DNA of 64,000 bases from CAZBQJ01 sp964494085 (GCA_964494085.1 CAZBQJ010000002.1:124001-188000), one strand, 5' to 3'. Counted from the first letter of the stretch, positions 43,702 through 53,652 are shown. Translations and numbers: made by a program. The notes: a model not told the origin generated them from the sequence alone.

Positions 43702-44901
43702 TTGGACAATCTAGCGGTCCACAAACCTGAACATTTGATTACCAGCCGTGGGCTGTGGTTCTTGGGCTTGGGGGCGTTGGTCTTGCTGATCACCTTCTTT
43801 TTTGACAATAGTCTCTTGAGTAGGGGAGTAGAATTACGCTTTTCCGGGCTGGATGGTCTGATGCTTTACCTGACAGATTTTGGCATGCTCTTTTTTGCTG
43901 TTTTGCTTTCTGTCAATCTGTTGACCCAGAAACATTGGCGCTGGTTGGCGATTTTAGGCCTCAGTCTTTTTGTCAGTTTTGAAATCAGTTATCTGCTCAA
44001 ATTGATCTTTCAAGTACCCAGACCTTATTTCAGTTTGGAACTGGCGACAATTCCTCTTACACAAGCTTCGGGATATTCTTTTCCCAGTCTGCATTCAGCT
44101 TTTTGTTTGGGAATCGTCCCTTTCCTGGGGAAAATCTATCGGCCTAGATGGCAGCGAATTATTGCCTTTGTCATCGCCATTACTATCGCTTATAGCAGGG
44201 CTTATCTGGGCGTACATTATTTCTCCGATATTATTGCTGGAGGAATGATTGGTTACAGCGTTTCCAAAATCGCCATTTTCGCAGAAGAACAATGGCATTT
44301 CACCGGCTGGTTTCTGGGACATGTGAAAAGTAAGCTGGAGTTGCGTCGCCAAATCGCCCATTTGGTAATCGGTGTCGTTATAGTATTTTTAATTGAATTA
44401 AAACTGCTTACCCCCAATCTATTGCTGGTAATTTTGGGTTTTGGAATATTACTTTCATTTACTTACAAGCGCTGGTCAATCCCTGTAATCCATGAGATAT
44501 TGCAGCTCTTTGAACGCCCCAAAGATATCGCTACCTTTCCCGGAAAAGGGCCAATCTTTCTGATTCTCGGATCGTATTTTAGTTTACTGCTTTTTCCCAT
44601 CGATGTAGCCAAAGCAGCTATCATGGTTTTGGCAGTGGGGGATTCGGTGTCTCATTTAGTCGGGCGTTATTTCGGGCACACCAGAGTCCCTTTTAGTCAG
44701 AATAAAATGCTCGAAGGTACTGTTGTCGCAATTGTCTTTTCCACTCTGGGTGCACTGCTTTTCGTCAGTTTTCAGCAGGCTTTTCTGGCTTCTTTGATCA
44801 CTATTTCAATTGAATCTGTCTACCCCGAAAAAATGGCCAAATATCTCGATGATAATCTGCTGGTTCCGCTTTTGGCCGGAACCCTCATGCTGCTCGTTTA
44901 A
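43702..44901 (+). CDS. PAP2 phosphatase fused to CTP-dependent polyprenol/dolichol kinase-like domain
   Basis: 399 residues, membrane protein with many helices. The N-terminal half is a type 2 phosphatidic-acid phosphatase with all motifs: KLIFQVPRP (KxxxxxxRP, 100-108), PSLH (128-131; family PSGH) and SRAYLGVHYFSD (165-176). Relatives dephosphorylate undecaprenyl diphosphate. The C-terminal half (about 213-399) matches the dolichol-kinase/phytol-kinase family: FPGKGPIFLILGSYFSLLLF and GDSVSHLVGRYFG followed by KMLEGTVVAIVFSTLGALLF. Together they could regenerate undecaprenyl phosphate both from the diphosphate and from the free alcohol. The start codon is TTG; the true start is uncertain. 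Confidence 0.8.
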   Translation: MDNLAVHKPEHLITSRGLWFLGLGALVLLITFFFDNSLLSRGVELRFSGLDGLMLYLTDFGMLFFAVLLSVNLLTQKHWRWLAILGLSLFVSFEISYLLKLIFQVPRPYFSLELATIPLTQASGYSFPSLHSAFCLGIVPFLGKIYRPRWQRIIAFVIAITIAYSRAYLGVHYFSDIIAGGMIGYSVSKIAIFAEEQWHFTGWFLGHVKSKLELRRQIAHLVIGVVIVFLIELKLLTPNLLLVILGFGILLSFTYKRWSIPVIHEILQLFERPKDIATFPGKGPIFLILGSYFSLLLFPIDVAKAAIMVLAVGDSVSHLVGRYFGHTRVPFSQNKMLEGTVVAIVFSTLGALLFVSFQQAFLASLITISIESVYPEKMAKYLDDNLLVPLLAGTLMLLV

Positions 44902-44910
44902 TTGAATCCG

Positions 44911-44981
44911 GCAAAAAAGGACTCCCTCTCACTCGTATGGGCCCCGTCGCCCCAGCTTCGCTCGAGGGAGTCCTTTTTTGC
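44911..44981. terminator. Long hairpin terminator
   Basis: GCAAAAAAGGACTCCCTC (44911-44928) is perfectly complementary to 44964-44981, which carries TTTTTT. Works in either direction; it ends the PAP2 fusion transcript before lysS. Confidence 0.85.
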
Positions 44982-45056
44982 TAAAGCAATCTATTTATTT
45001 TTATTGGGGCGTCATGTATAGTTTTCATCGCTAAAGCAACTTATTTTCTAGTGTAA

Positions 45057-46631
45057 ATGTCTAAATCAGAACAACCTCAAAAAACCCGGCATGTGGCTGC
45101 AGTACCGAAATCCCCCAGTGGTGAGTTTATTGACCGCAAACAAAAATTAGTCGATTTGAGAACCGCCGGGTTGAATCCTTATGTCAATCGCTACGAACGC
45201 AACCACACGGCTGAAGAGGCTTTACAGGCGGCTCAAAAAGCAGTTCCACGCGCCCTGGAAGAGATCACCGCTGATCCTCATGCTGATATCAAGTTGGCCG
45301 GTAGACTGACCCTGATGCGTCCGCACGGTAAACTGACTTTTGCTCATCTGAAAGATCATACCGGTAAAATCCAAATCTGCTTTATGCAGGATTTTTTGGG
45401 GATTGATCAATATAAATTACTGCGCAAAGTTGATATCGGAGATTTCCTGGGGGTCCAGGGGGAGTTGTTCATCACAAAACACGGTGAAACCACTCTTTTG
45501 GTCAAAACTTATACGCTACTCAGCAAATCACTTCGTCCTTTACCGGAAAAATTCCACGGTTTAGCCGACACAGAAACTAAATATCGTTATAGGTATCTGG
45601 ATTTATTGGCGGATCAGGATTCCTGGAAGCGTTTTCATTTCCGTACCAATTTGATCAATGAAATTAGGAATTATTTAAATAATCATGGTTTTGATGAGGT
45701 CGAGACGCCTATTCTCACCAGTATCGCCTCGGGTGCCGCCGCCAAACCCTTTGAAACACATCATCAGGCTTTGGACATGCCCATGTATTTACGTATAGCT
45801 CCGGAGACCTATCTCAAGCGTTGTATTGTTGGCGGCTACGATCGGGTTTATGAATTTGCCAAATGCTTCCGCAATGAAGGAATTGACCCCAGTCATTTAC
45901 AGGAATTCACCATGCTGGAGTATTACGCTTCTTATTGGGATTTTCGGGATAATATGAATTTTACTGAAGCCATGATTAAGGCTGTTTTGGAAAAACTATT
46001 GGGTTCTTTGAAAGTAGAAACCATTGATCGCGATGGAAATATTCAAGTAATTGATTTCGGTGGTGAATGGCCTCGTCTGGATTTTGTGGAATTAATCAAA
46101 AAAGATTGTGGCATCGATATTCTCGAACATTATGGCGATGCGGATTCTCTGCGTGCAGCCACCAAAACCGCTAAAATTGTCATCGAAAAGGCGGAAACCA
46201 TGGGCTATGGCAACCTCTGCGACGCGCTCTACAAAAAAGTCAGCCGCCCTCACTTGATCCAACCCTGTTTCGTCATCCGCCACCCTGTCGACACCAAGCC
46301 CCTCGCGCGTCGCTCCGATGATGATCCTCGTTTAGCCGACACTTTCCAGCTTTTGGTGAATACCTGGGAAATTATCAACGCTTACTCCGAATTGGTTGAT
46401 CCCATCGATCAACGCGAACGCTTGGAAAGGCAGGCCGATGCCAAAGAGGCCGGCGACGAAGAAGCTATGCCGATGGACGAAGATTATCTCTATGCCATGG
46501 AACACGGCATGCCGCCAATGAGTGGTTGGGGCATGGGCATAGATCGTTTTACCGCCTTACTTACCAAGCAGGATAATCTCAAGGACACTGTCCTTTTCCC
46601 GATTATGAAGCCACTGCAAGCGCGCGAATAG
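45057..46631 (+). CDS. lysS: Lysyl-tRNA synthetase, class II
   Basis: Charges tRNA-Lys. 524 residues: an N-terminal OB-fold (AGRLTLMRPHGKLTFAHLKDHTGKIQ, about 80-110), motif 1 around YRYRYLDLL, motif 2 KCFRNEGIDPSHLQEFTMLEYY, and motif 3 GWGMGIDRFTALL near the C-terminus. Length and motifs are complete. It follows a strong terminator and so has its own promoter; a TATAGT lies about 40 bases before the start. Confidence 0.95.
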   Translation: MSKSEQPQKTRHVAAVPKSPSGEFIDRKQKLVDLRTAGLNPYVNRYERNHTAEEALQAAQKAVPRALEEITADPHADIKLAGRLTLMRPHGKLTFAHLKDHTGKIQICFMQDFLGIDQYKLLRKVDIGDFLGVQGELFITKHGETTLLVKTYTLLSKSLRPLPEKFHGLADTETKYRYRYLDLLADQDSWKRFHFRTNLINEIRNYLNNHGFDEVETPILTSIASGAAAKPFETHHQALDMPMYLRIAPETYLKRCIVGGYDRVYEFAKCFRNEGIDPSHLQEFTMLEYYASYWDFRDNMNFTEAMIKAVLEKLLGSLKVETIDRDGNIQVIDFGGEWPRLDFVELIKKDCGIDILEHYGDADSLRAATKTAKIVIEKAETMGYGNLCDALYKKVSRPHLIQPCFVIRHPVDTKPLARRSDDDPRLADTFQLLVNTWEIINAYSELVDPIDQRERLERQADAKEAGDEEAMPMDEDYLYAMEHGMPPMSGWGMGIDRFTALLTKQDNLKDTVLFPIMKPLQARE

Positions 46632-46680
46632 CGTTTGCAGAAATCTCTGAGCTAAATCTTCAGTCCTACTTAAAAACGCC

Positions 46681-48408
46681 ATGTCACCAGGAATTCCTAA
46701 AACCAATTCAAAACTTTACCATCGCCTGAAGCGTTTCTTCAAAAAGCATCAGATTCCGCTTTTGGTCATCTTTTTCGTGATTTTCTTCCTGGTCACTTTC
46801 ATTATTTCCGTGGTCGGAGGGTTGCGGGTTTTCTTTCCCTATTTGGGGCAGCTGACCGGGATTCCTTTTGGCCAGAAAAACTACCTGATAGTTTTTCAGA
46901 ATAACCATGAATTGCGCCCCGGCGGAGGCTTCATCTCTTCTTTTGCCACTACTCAATTTATCGCAGGCTTCCCCACCAAATTACAAATTGAAGACGTTTA
47001 TGGTGATATCGATGAGCATCAGCGCCTGACCGCCCCCTATCCCATGGAAAAACTTTTGGCTGATCAATGGTACAAAGGTTATTCCTTTCGAGATGGCAAT
47101 TACAGTCCAAACTTTCCTGATTCGGCTCGGGAATTGATCCGTTTGTATCAGCTTAGTCGGCCCGGGGAAAAGATCGATGGAGTAATCGCCTTGAATTTCA
47201 GTGTGCTGGAAAATTTATTAAGTGCCTTGGGTCCGGTCGAAGTCGACGGTAAGTGGCTTTCCAAAGATAATTTATTCGAAGAAATCACCAATCAGGTCAA
47301 TGATACCGATCTCCATAATGTTCAATCTTTGGCTAACCGCAAATCAATCCTCAAACCTCTTTCCAACGCTATCATCAAGAAAATACTCCTCAATCCCTTT
47401 AAATTAAGAAAAATCGCTGATGTGATCAGTCGCAGCCTCACTAAAAAGGACTTACAATTATTCTTCTATAATCAAGGCTTGCAACAATTGGCAGTTAAAA
47501 ATGGTTGGGCGGGAAGGTGGCCAACCCAGGTGGAAGGGGATTTTCTGGCGGTTAACGAAGCCAATCTCGGTGGGATGAAATCCGATCGTTATATCAATCG
47601 GCATATTACTTATCGGGTTAAATTCAGTGAAGAATATTTTCAGGGAGTAGCCAATCCAGAGGCTAATGTAACGGTCGATCTAAATCATTTCGGCATCGAG
47701 AATATCCCTCTTTCAGGGCCCTATACCGGGTATTTCCGCGTTTACAATACTCCGTCTGAAGTGCATTCCGCTTTTCAAACCACAACACCGGATCCGGCTC
47801 AACAGGGGCGTACTCAACCATTTAGCCAAATAGTGAAATTACAGCCGGGGGATACCCGGGAATTTACTGAAACTTATCAGCTTCCAGTCGGAGTGATCAA
47901 AGATAAGATCTATAATTTGTATATTCCCAAACAGGCCGGTACTCACGAGGATCTTTATACAATTATTATTGAATTACCGCGAGGATATCGCAATGAAAGT
48001 ATTAGTTTCGACACTCGCGAAAATTTCGCCTTTTGGCAAGGGCCCCTCACCAAAGACCTGCAGCTATCACTCAAAGTAGTCGAAGATACGACTCCACCGC
48101 GTTTAATTTTGCAGGAAAATACTGAGCTGAATAAAATCTCTCTGCATTTCAATGAAGACCTCAATCAGGATTATGCCGCCGACCCTTTCAGTTATCAGGT
48201 TACCGACCTGGATATTATCAATTCCAGTCAGACTGACCAGCTCCGCTTGAAAAAAGTCATTACCACTTCCAAAGATGTTGACCTTTACTTATACGGTGAA
48301 ACCATCCAGCCCGAAGAACGCTACGGTGTCCGCCTGAAAAACCTTCGCGACATTCACGGCAATGTCCTCAGCGACCGTCAAATCACCGTTGTGCAGCGGT
48401 TGAAATAG
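46681..48408 (+). CDS. DUF4012 family membrane protein
   Basis: 575 residues with one N-terminal membrane helix (about 28-50) and a large extracytoplasmic part. The DUF4012 core reads NYLIVFQNNHELRPGGGFISSFA (about 67-90), VYGDIDEHQRL, NFPDSARELIRLYQ and IDGVIALNFSVLENLLSALGPVEV. The distal part (about 330-575) is beta-rich with Ig-like character. Common in Patescibacteria and some Gram-positives; the function is unknown, and an envelope role similar to LytR-type proteins is only a guess. It follows lysS by 49 bases. Confidence 0.85.
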   Translation: MSPGIPKTNSKLYHRLKRFFKKHQIPLLVIFFVIFFLVTFIISVVGGLRVFFPYLGQLTGIPFGQKNYLIVFQNNHELRPGGGFISSFATTQFIAGFPTKLQIEDVYGDIDEHQRLTAPYPMEKLLADQWYKGYSFRDGNYSPNFPDSARELIRLYQLSRPGEKIDGVIALNFSVLENLLSALGPVEVDGKWLSKDNLFEEITNQVNDTDLHNVQSLANRKSILKPLSNAIIKKILLNPFKLRKIADVISRSLTKKDLQLFFYNQGLQQLAVKNGWAGRWPTQVEGDFLAVNEANLGGMKSDRYINRHITYRVKFSEEYFQGVANPEANVTVDLNHFGIENIPLSGPYTGYFRVYNTPSEVHSAFQTTTPDPAQQGRTQPFSQIVKLQPGDTREFTETYQLPVGVIKDKIYNLYIPKQAGTHEDLYTIIIELPRGYRNESISFDTRENFAFWQGPLTKDLQLSLKVVEDTTPPRLILQENTELNKISLHFNEDLNQDYAADPFSYQVTDLDIINSSQTDQLRLKKVITTSKDVDLYLYGETIQPEERYGVRLKNLRDIHGNVLSDRQITVVQRLK

Positions 48409-48454
48409 ATATCCGTTCATTGATCAACCCTCTTCCAAGCTGCCCTAATCACCC

Positions 48455-49819
48455 CTATTCCCCGAAATCGCCTTCGAAACTGCGGGATTTTTCTACTGAA
48501 AAGAATTTCATTTGTTCTTTCTTGAATGCCAATTCAACGCGCCCGACCGGGCCACTGCGATGTTTGCGGATAAACAGATCAGTTACACCGGCTCTTTCGG
48601 TGTCCTCTTCATAATAATCTTCGCGGTACATCATTAAAACCACGTCAGCATCCTGTTCGATGGCGCCGGATTCACGCAAATCAGAGAGTTGAGGAATTTT
48701 CACCGGCCGCAATTCCACAGCACGGGAAAGCTGGGACAGAGCCATGATAGGTAGCCTCAATTCACGCGCCAGGGATTTCAATGAACGAGAAATTTCCGAA
48801 ATTTCATTGACTCGATTGGTTACCGCGCCATTCATGCCATTGACCGTCATTAATTGTAAGTAGTCTACTATCAGTATATCCAGGCCATGTTCCATTTGTA
48901 GACGACGCGCTTTGGAACGCAGTTCAGTGATGGAATTGCCAACCGAATCATCGATAAAAATCTTCATCGAATAGAGTTCATCCATGATCGTACCTATTCT
49001 CATGAAATCTTCTTCTGACAATTTTCCCGATTTAATTTTCCAGGAATCAACTCCCAGCATGGCGCTAAACATTCTTTCCACCAATTGTTCTTTACTCATT
49101 TCCAGAGAGATAATCCCTACACTACGACCTGTTTTGGCGACATTTTGAGCGATATTGAGGGCCAAAGCGGTTTTACCCATCGCCGGACGGGCGGCCAGAA
49201 TCACCAGGTCAGATGGCTGTAAACCGGTTAAAACATGATCCAGGTCTTTGAAACCGGTGGGAACTCCTTTGTACTTGTCCCGGGTATTGGGATCATGTAA
49301 TTCAGTAATTTTATCGTAGGTGCTGTTTAGGACGTCTTTGATATGCACAAACTTGTCTTTGATCGTTGCCTGAGAAACTCCGAAAAGTGATTTTTCCGCC
49401 TGTTCCAAGAGGATTTCCAGTGGTTCCACTTCATTGAAGCCCAGGCCGGTAATCAAATCACCGGTTCGGATCAGTCTGCGTAAAGTAGACTTTTGTTTGA
49501 CGATCAGCGCATAATTGTAAATGTGCGTAGAAGTGTGGACCTCATTGGCCAAAGTCACCAGGTAACTCGCCCCACCGACCAGATCCAGTTGTTTACGATC
49601 GTCCAAAATGGTTTTGACCGTCAATAAGTCGATCGGTGAACGTTTTTCGTATAAATCCAAAATCGCCCGATAAATCAAACCGTGAACTTCATGATAAAAG
49701 TCGTCCTGATGCAGCAGATCCGCGATCTTGACGATCGCCTCTTTGTCTATCAACAACGATCCTAAAACAGCTCTTTCAGCTTCCAAAGAATGCGGCGGTA
49801 CTTTCAGTCGATCTTCCAT
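48455..49819 (-). CDS. dnaB: Replicative DNA helicase DnaB
   Basis: Hexameric 5'-3' helicase of the replication fork. 454 residues: the N-terminal domain begins PPHSLEAERAVLGSLLID, the primase-binding linker follows, then the RecA-like domain with Walker A ARPAMGKTALALN (about 212-224), Walker B ILIVDYLQLM, and LSQLSRAVELR. Length matches the family with no intein. It converges with the DUF4012 gene with 46 bases between. Confidence 0.96.
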   Translation of the reverse strand: MEDRLKVPPHSLEAERAVLGSLLIDKEAIVKIADLLHQDDFYHEVHGLIYRAILDLYEKRSPIDLLTVKTILDDRKQLDLVGGASYLVTLANEVHTSTHIYNYALIVKQKSTLRRLIRTGDLITGLGFNEVEPLEILLEQAEKSLFGVSQATIKDKFVHIKDVLNSTYDKITELHDPNTRDKYKGVPTGFKDLDHVLTGLQPSDLVILAARPAMGKTALALNIAQNVAKTGRSVGIISLEMSKEQLVERMFSAMLGVDSWKIKSGKLSEEDFMRIGTIMDELYSMKIFIDDSVGNSITELRSKARRLQMEHGLDILIVDYLQLMTVNGMNGAVTNRVNEISEISRSLKSLARELRLPIMALSQLSRAVELRPVKIPQLSDLRESGAIEQDADVVLMMYREDYYEEDTERAGVTDLFIRKHRSGPVGRVELAFKKEQMKFFSVEKSRSFEGDFGE

Positions 49820-49936
49820 GCAAGTTTATTCTAAAAATAATTTTAGGATGAATTAAGCTTTGCTTCATAATCCTTCTCTACCTTTTGTCTATACTATTTT
49901 CAGCAGTATTAAAAGTTGACTATCCGTTATAAAACT

Positions 49937-50335
49937 ATGCTTAACTCTAATTATCGACAGAAATTTGGCCAACTGGGCGAGCAAGTAGCTGCCCGGTTTC
50001 TCCAAAAAAATGGCTATCGGATAATCCAAAAGAATTTTTTAATCCGAGGTGGACAAATCGACCTAATCACGATGTCGCCACAATCCAATTTAGTTTTTGT
50101 CGAAGTAAAAACCCGTCAGGCGTCAGTCAATTATCAGGAAATACTGATTTCAGCCAAGCAACTGAAAACACTTCAAAGCACCGCTCGGCATTTCTTGGCC
50201 ACCATCGCTTTTCCATTTGTAACTTGGCAACTCGACCTGATCTGGATAAACTTTGATCAATTCAGTACAGATCCTCGTTCTGGAAAAACCGTCAAAGCCA
50301 AAATCAAACATTATCAAAATATTCTGGAAGTATGA
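49937..50335 (+). CDS. YraN/UPF0102 family nuclease-like protein
   Basis: 132 residues from the ATG at 49937 (a TTG 21 bases earlier is also in frame; a TATACT at 49890-49895 is the likely -10). Restriction-endonuclease-like fold: GEQVAARFLQKNGYRIIQKNF, then RGGQIDLI and FVEVKTR giving the D-(E/V)xK metal site. Family function is unclear (DNA repair or processing is suspected). Overlaps the next gene by 4 bases. Confidence 0.85.
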   Translation: MLNSNYRQKFGQLGEQVAARFLQKNGYRIIQKNFLIRGGQIDLITMSPQSNLVFVEVKTRQASVNYQEILISAKQLKTLQSTARHFLATIAFPFVTWQLDLIWINFDQFSTDPRSGKTVKAKIKHYQNILEV

Positions 50336-51597
50336 AGGTATCACCTAAATTACGGCTTATCTCGATCATTATACTGTTAATCGTAGGCAGCGGATTTATC
50401 GTTTTCGCAGTTTTTTTCAATCGCGGCACTTTGGAGGTAATCGCGGATTTACCCTATAATGTCAACATTATCGGTCTGAAAAGCCAGTCCTGTACGGTCA
50501 ATCCCTGTGCTATTACTTTAGCTCCGGGTGATTATAGTGTTCAGATCAGTAAAACAGAGTACCAAACGATCAGCGACCAGGTGCAATTATCGATTGGTCA
50601 AACCATTACCAAAAGCTATCAGCTTCAGCCTGTTCCTCGGTTCCAGCCATTCGGTTCCTGGAATCCGGATCGACTTTTCTCCAATCAGGAAACAATTTTA
50701 GCGAAACTTTCCAACCTGGACTTGTTTATCCCCTCCAGTCACTGGTCAATTATTTCCAATCAGCTCGGTAAGCTCAGTAATTTCACTTATTTGGAAGTCA
50801 ATTCAGCCGGTACCTGGATAGTAGCCGAGACAGCGGAACAGGCTTTGGCCATCCCTTTATCCGACCAACAATCCAAGCCAATCAACTTACCTTTATCGCT
50901 CAATTATTACTTCGCTCCCCACAGCTCAGTTATTTATTTCATCGCCGATAATCCAGATAATTCTTTACCAGCTCTTTTCCGCAAAGATTTATCGGTTGAT
51001 CAGCCACCGGAATTATTGATCAACTTTATTCGGACTATCGCCAATCCTCGCTTGATCATCAATCAAGAGCAAACCAAAGTCGCTTTGCTCGAACAATCCA
51101 ACAATCAGCAAGCCAATCTTTACCTGATCGATTTACAGGCCAAAACCCGCCAGCTGGTCAATCAAGAGGAATTAATCAGCAATTTTCTCTGGCTACCTAC
51201 CCAACAGGCCAGCGCAAATGTCGGCACCAATTCAACTTCCCCCAGTCAGAAATTTATCCTGGAAAAAATTAACTCCAGCACGCTGCGTCCCAATCTCTAT
51301 CTGGCTGATAGCGCCACTCCGGAGGATCAAGCCTTATTGCCGCTTGATAATGACCTCACTGATCTTTTCCCCATCGACTCTAATCATCTACTGATAGCCC
51401 AGGCTTTCTCCAACGCTTTAGCTCCTTCAGCACCGGGTTTCAGCATAGAAAACTTTGATCTGTCCACCCAAAAACTCCAACCCATCTATAGTGTTTCAGA
51501 CCTGGCCTTGCCCCAAAAGATCCAGTATGAGAGCGCCAATCAAACGCTTTATTTATTAATTGCCGGTACTGTTTACAGTCTCTCGCCGATTCTCTAA
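50332..51597 (+). CDS. Membrane-anchored PEGA-domain protein
   Basis: 421 residues: N-terminal membrane helix (about 9-30), PEGA domain (about 33-100; YNVNIIGLKSQSCTVNPCAITLAPGDYSV holds a short extra pair of Cys), then about 300 residues of beta-rich sequence that could form a propeller (repeated hydrophobic strand-turn patterns such as KVALLEQSNNQQANLYLIDL). PEGA proteins are surface-exposed sensors or ligand binders. Start overlaps the yraN-like stop (ATGA). Confidence 0.75.
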   Translation: MKVSPKLRLISIIILLIVGSGFIVFAVFFNRGTLEVIADLPYNVNIIGLKSQSCTVNPCAITLAPGDYSVQISKTEYQTISDQVQLSIGQTITKSYQLQPVPRFQPFGSWNPDRLFSNQETILAKLSNLDLFIPSSHWSIISNQLGKLSNFTYLEVNSAGTWIVAETAEQALAIPLSDQQSKPINLPLSLNYYFAPHSSVIYFIADNPDNSLPALFRKDLSVDQPPELLINFIRTIANPRLIINQEQTKVALLEQSNNQQANLYLIDLQAKTRQLVNQEELISNFLWLPTQQASANVGTNSTSPSQKFILEKINSSTLRPNLYLADSATPEDQALLPLDNDLTDLFPIDSNHLLIAQAFSNALAPSAPGFSIENFDLSTQKLQPIYSVSDLALPQKIQYESANQTLYLLIAGTVYSLSPIL

Positions 51598-51624
51598 GAT
51601 AGTAAGGAAAAATAAAACCAAAAA

Positions 51625-52860
51625 ATGGAACTCAACCTGATCCAATCGGCAATCCAAAAACGACAGGAGACTGGCTTGCCCATCGTGAATCTGTCTTTCG
51701 CCGACTTTACTTTTTATGGAAGTTTACTGACCCGTAATAATATTCAAAAGGCCTTCATTAATATTTTCAAATACCCTTATTATTATCCCACTGCCAAAGG
51801 CGAATTGGAGGCCCGCCAGGCGATCAGTCGTTATTACCGGACCTTGGGGCAGGAAGTCGATCCGGAAAGCCTCTTGATCACTTCTTCTATCAATCAAAGT
51901 TATCTCTATTTACTGAAAATATTTTCCGCGGAGGGAGGTGAAATCCTGGCTTCCAGTCCCCACACTCCCGCCTTGGACGAAGTCGCCGGTATACTGGATT
52001 GTCAGATCGCAACTTTTCCTCTAAATGAAAAAGATGGTTGGCAAATCGATCTGGATCAATTGGAAAAATCTATCAACAAAAACACCAAAGCAATTTTTCT
52101 GATGTCGCCACATTTACCAACCGGCGCCATCCAAAAGGAAGAAACCATCTCTAGACTCGCTAAAATGATCAAGGGGAAATCGATTGCTCTGGTGGTAGAC
52201 GAGTCATTTTCCGACTTTATCTTTAATCACGCCAAACTGCCGGTAATCCCGGAAATCGTTGGCCGGGATCAGTTGGTTATTTCACTTCAAGGACTGGCTA
52301 ATTCTTTCGCTTTACCCGGTTTTAAAATCAGTTGGATTCAGGCCAGTGGCCCGGACGATCAGGCTCAAGCCTTTTTGCAAACACTGGAGTTATTGGGAGA
52401 TACTTTTCTCAACCTCAACCAGCTAGCCCAGACTGTCCTTCCGGAAGTGATCAAATTTTCTCGTAGATGGAGGAAAAAGTTCCAAAAGACAGTAGAAAGA
52501 AATCGCGATATTCTGGTCAGCAAACTCTCCAAATCCCCTCGTTTGAAATTCCATTTCCCCGAAGGAGGTTTCTATGCCTTTATCGAAATCCTGGACGAAC
52601 AGGGGAAAACTCAAACAGGAGAAGATCTGGATCAAAAATTTGTTGTAGAGCTCCTGGAAAAAACCGGCGTGTACCTGCACCCCGGGCATTATTATGGGAA
52701 AAAGTCCCCCTGTTATGCGATGATTTGTTTCCTCCAAGAGCCACGGATCTTACGGAATTCACTGAAGAAAATCGTTAAATTCCTCAAACCGCCCAAGAGT
52801 GCTCGAAAAGAGTCTTCCTCAGCCAAACCATCCACTATTGACAAAACCAAAGTAAAATGA
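51625..52860 (+). CDS. Aminotransferase-fold (class I/II) protein lacking catalytic lysine
   Basis: 411 residues with the PLP fold-type I aminotransferase layout: YYYPTAKGELEARQAISRYY, LLITSSINQSYLYLL, IFLMSPHLPTGA (family NPxNPTG), and VVDESFSDFIF with the PLP-pyridine Asp. At the Schiff-base position the motif reads LANSFALPGFKISW, where relatives have SKSFGLPG: residue 226 is Asn instead of Lys. The C-terminal substrate-carboxylate Arg region (CYAMICFLQ) also lacks Arg. It is therefore probably not a normal transaminase. The C-terminus is Lys/Ser-rich. A TrmB-type regulator follows by 36 bases. Confidence 0.82.
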   Translation: MELNLIQSAIQKRQETGLPIVNLSFADFTFYGSLLTRNNIQKAFINIFKYPYYYPTAKGELEARQAISRYYRTLGQEVDPESLLITSSINQSYLYLLKIFSAEGGEILASSPHTPALDEVAGILDCQIATFPLNEKDGWQIDLDQLEKSINKNTKAIFLMSPHLPTGAIQKEETISRLAKMIKGKSIALVVDESFSDFIFNHAKLPVIPEIVGRDQLVISLQGLANSFALPGFKISWIQASGPDDQAQAFLQTLELLGDTFLNLNQLAQTVLPEVIKFSRRWRKKFQKTVERNRDILVSKLSKSPRLKFHFPEGGFYAFIEILDEQGKTQTGEDLDQKFVVELLEKTGVYLHPGHYYGKKSPCYAMICFLQEPRILRNSLKKIVKFLKPPKSARKESSSAKPSTIDKTKVK

Positions 52861-52896
52861 TTTAATCGCATCTTTACTCGGTCAATTTTTTCAACA

Positions 52897-53652
52897 ATGT
52901 ACCCACTTAATGAATTGTTAAGTGCAGCTGGTTTGGATGAAAAAGAGATACCCGTTTTCATTTATCTGACCAACTGTGGCGCTCAATCTGCCGGTAGTAC
53001 TGCCAAGAGGCTCAAATTAAACCGTTCCACTACTTATTTGATTCTGGAAAAAATGGTTCATAAAGGGTATCTGCAGAAAGAGAATAAGGACGGTCTAACT
53101 ATTTTCTCAACTGTTCATCCACGCTTATTGGTCAATCAATCACATCGTGAAATCGGCGAAGATTTAATCAAACTGGCCAAACTGGAAAAGGCCATCATTC
53201 AGTGTCAGGACGCCAATAGCCCTACATCCAATCAACCCAAAGCTACTTACTACAACGGTAGAGAGGGGATTTTGAAAGTGATGGAACAAATCATAGCTGA
53301 AAAACCCAAACTATTGCGCGCCTATATCACCAAAGCTTTTCAGGATTTCATGATGGAAATCAATTATACAGCCAATTACCATCTGCCCCGGATTCAAAAT
53401 AATATTCACATCAATTCGCTTTATCCGACCAGTGACATAGAAGAGAACTGTTTGACGGATGATCGTGAATTGAGAGAAACCAGGGCCATCAACGCGGTTT
53501 TTGACCCGGGAGTGGATTATCTGATTTTTAATGACAAAGTAGCCATTATTTCGATGTCAGATCATTTCGCCACTGTTTTGGAAAGTCCGGCGCTTGCCAC
53601 AAGTTCCACCAGGTTTTTTGATTTCGCCTGGGCTCAGGCCTGTCAGATCTGA
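52897..53652 (+). CDS. TrmB family transcriptional regulator
   Basis: 251 residues. N-terminal winged HTH (about 8-75: LLSAAGLDEKEIPVFIYLTNCG, STAKRLKLNRSTTYLILEKMVHKGYL) of the TrmB type, then a ligand-binding-like C-terminal domain with TYYNGREGILKVMEQII and a terminal LIFNDKVAIISMSDHFATVLES, as in TrmB-group proteins. Ligand unknown. It could control the adjacent aminotransferase-like gene. Confidence 0.82.
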   Translation: MYPLNELLSAAGLDEKEIPVFIYLTNCGAQSAGSTAKRLKLNRSTTYLILEKMVHKGYLQKENKDGLTIFSTVHPRLLVNQSHREIGEDLIKLAKLEKAIIQCQDANSPTSNQPKATYYNGREGILKVMEQIIAEKPKLLRAYITKAFQDFMMEINYTANYHLPRIQNNIHINSLYPTSDIEENCLTDDRELRETRAINAVFDPGVDYLIFNDKVAIISMSDHFATVLESPALATSSTRFFDFAWAQACQI

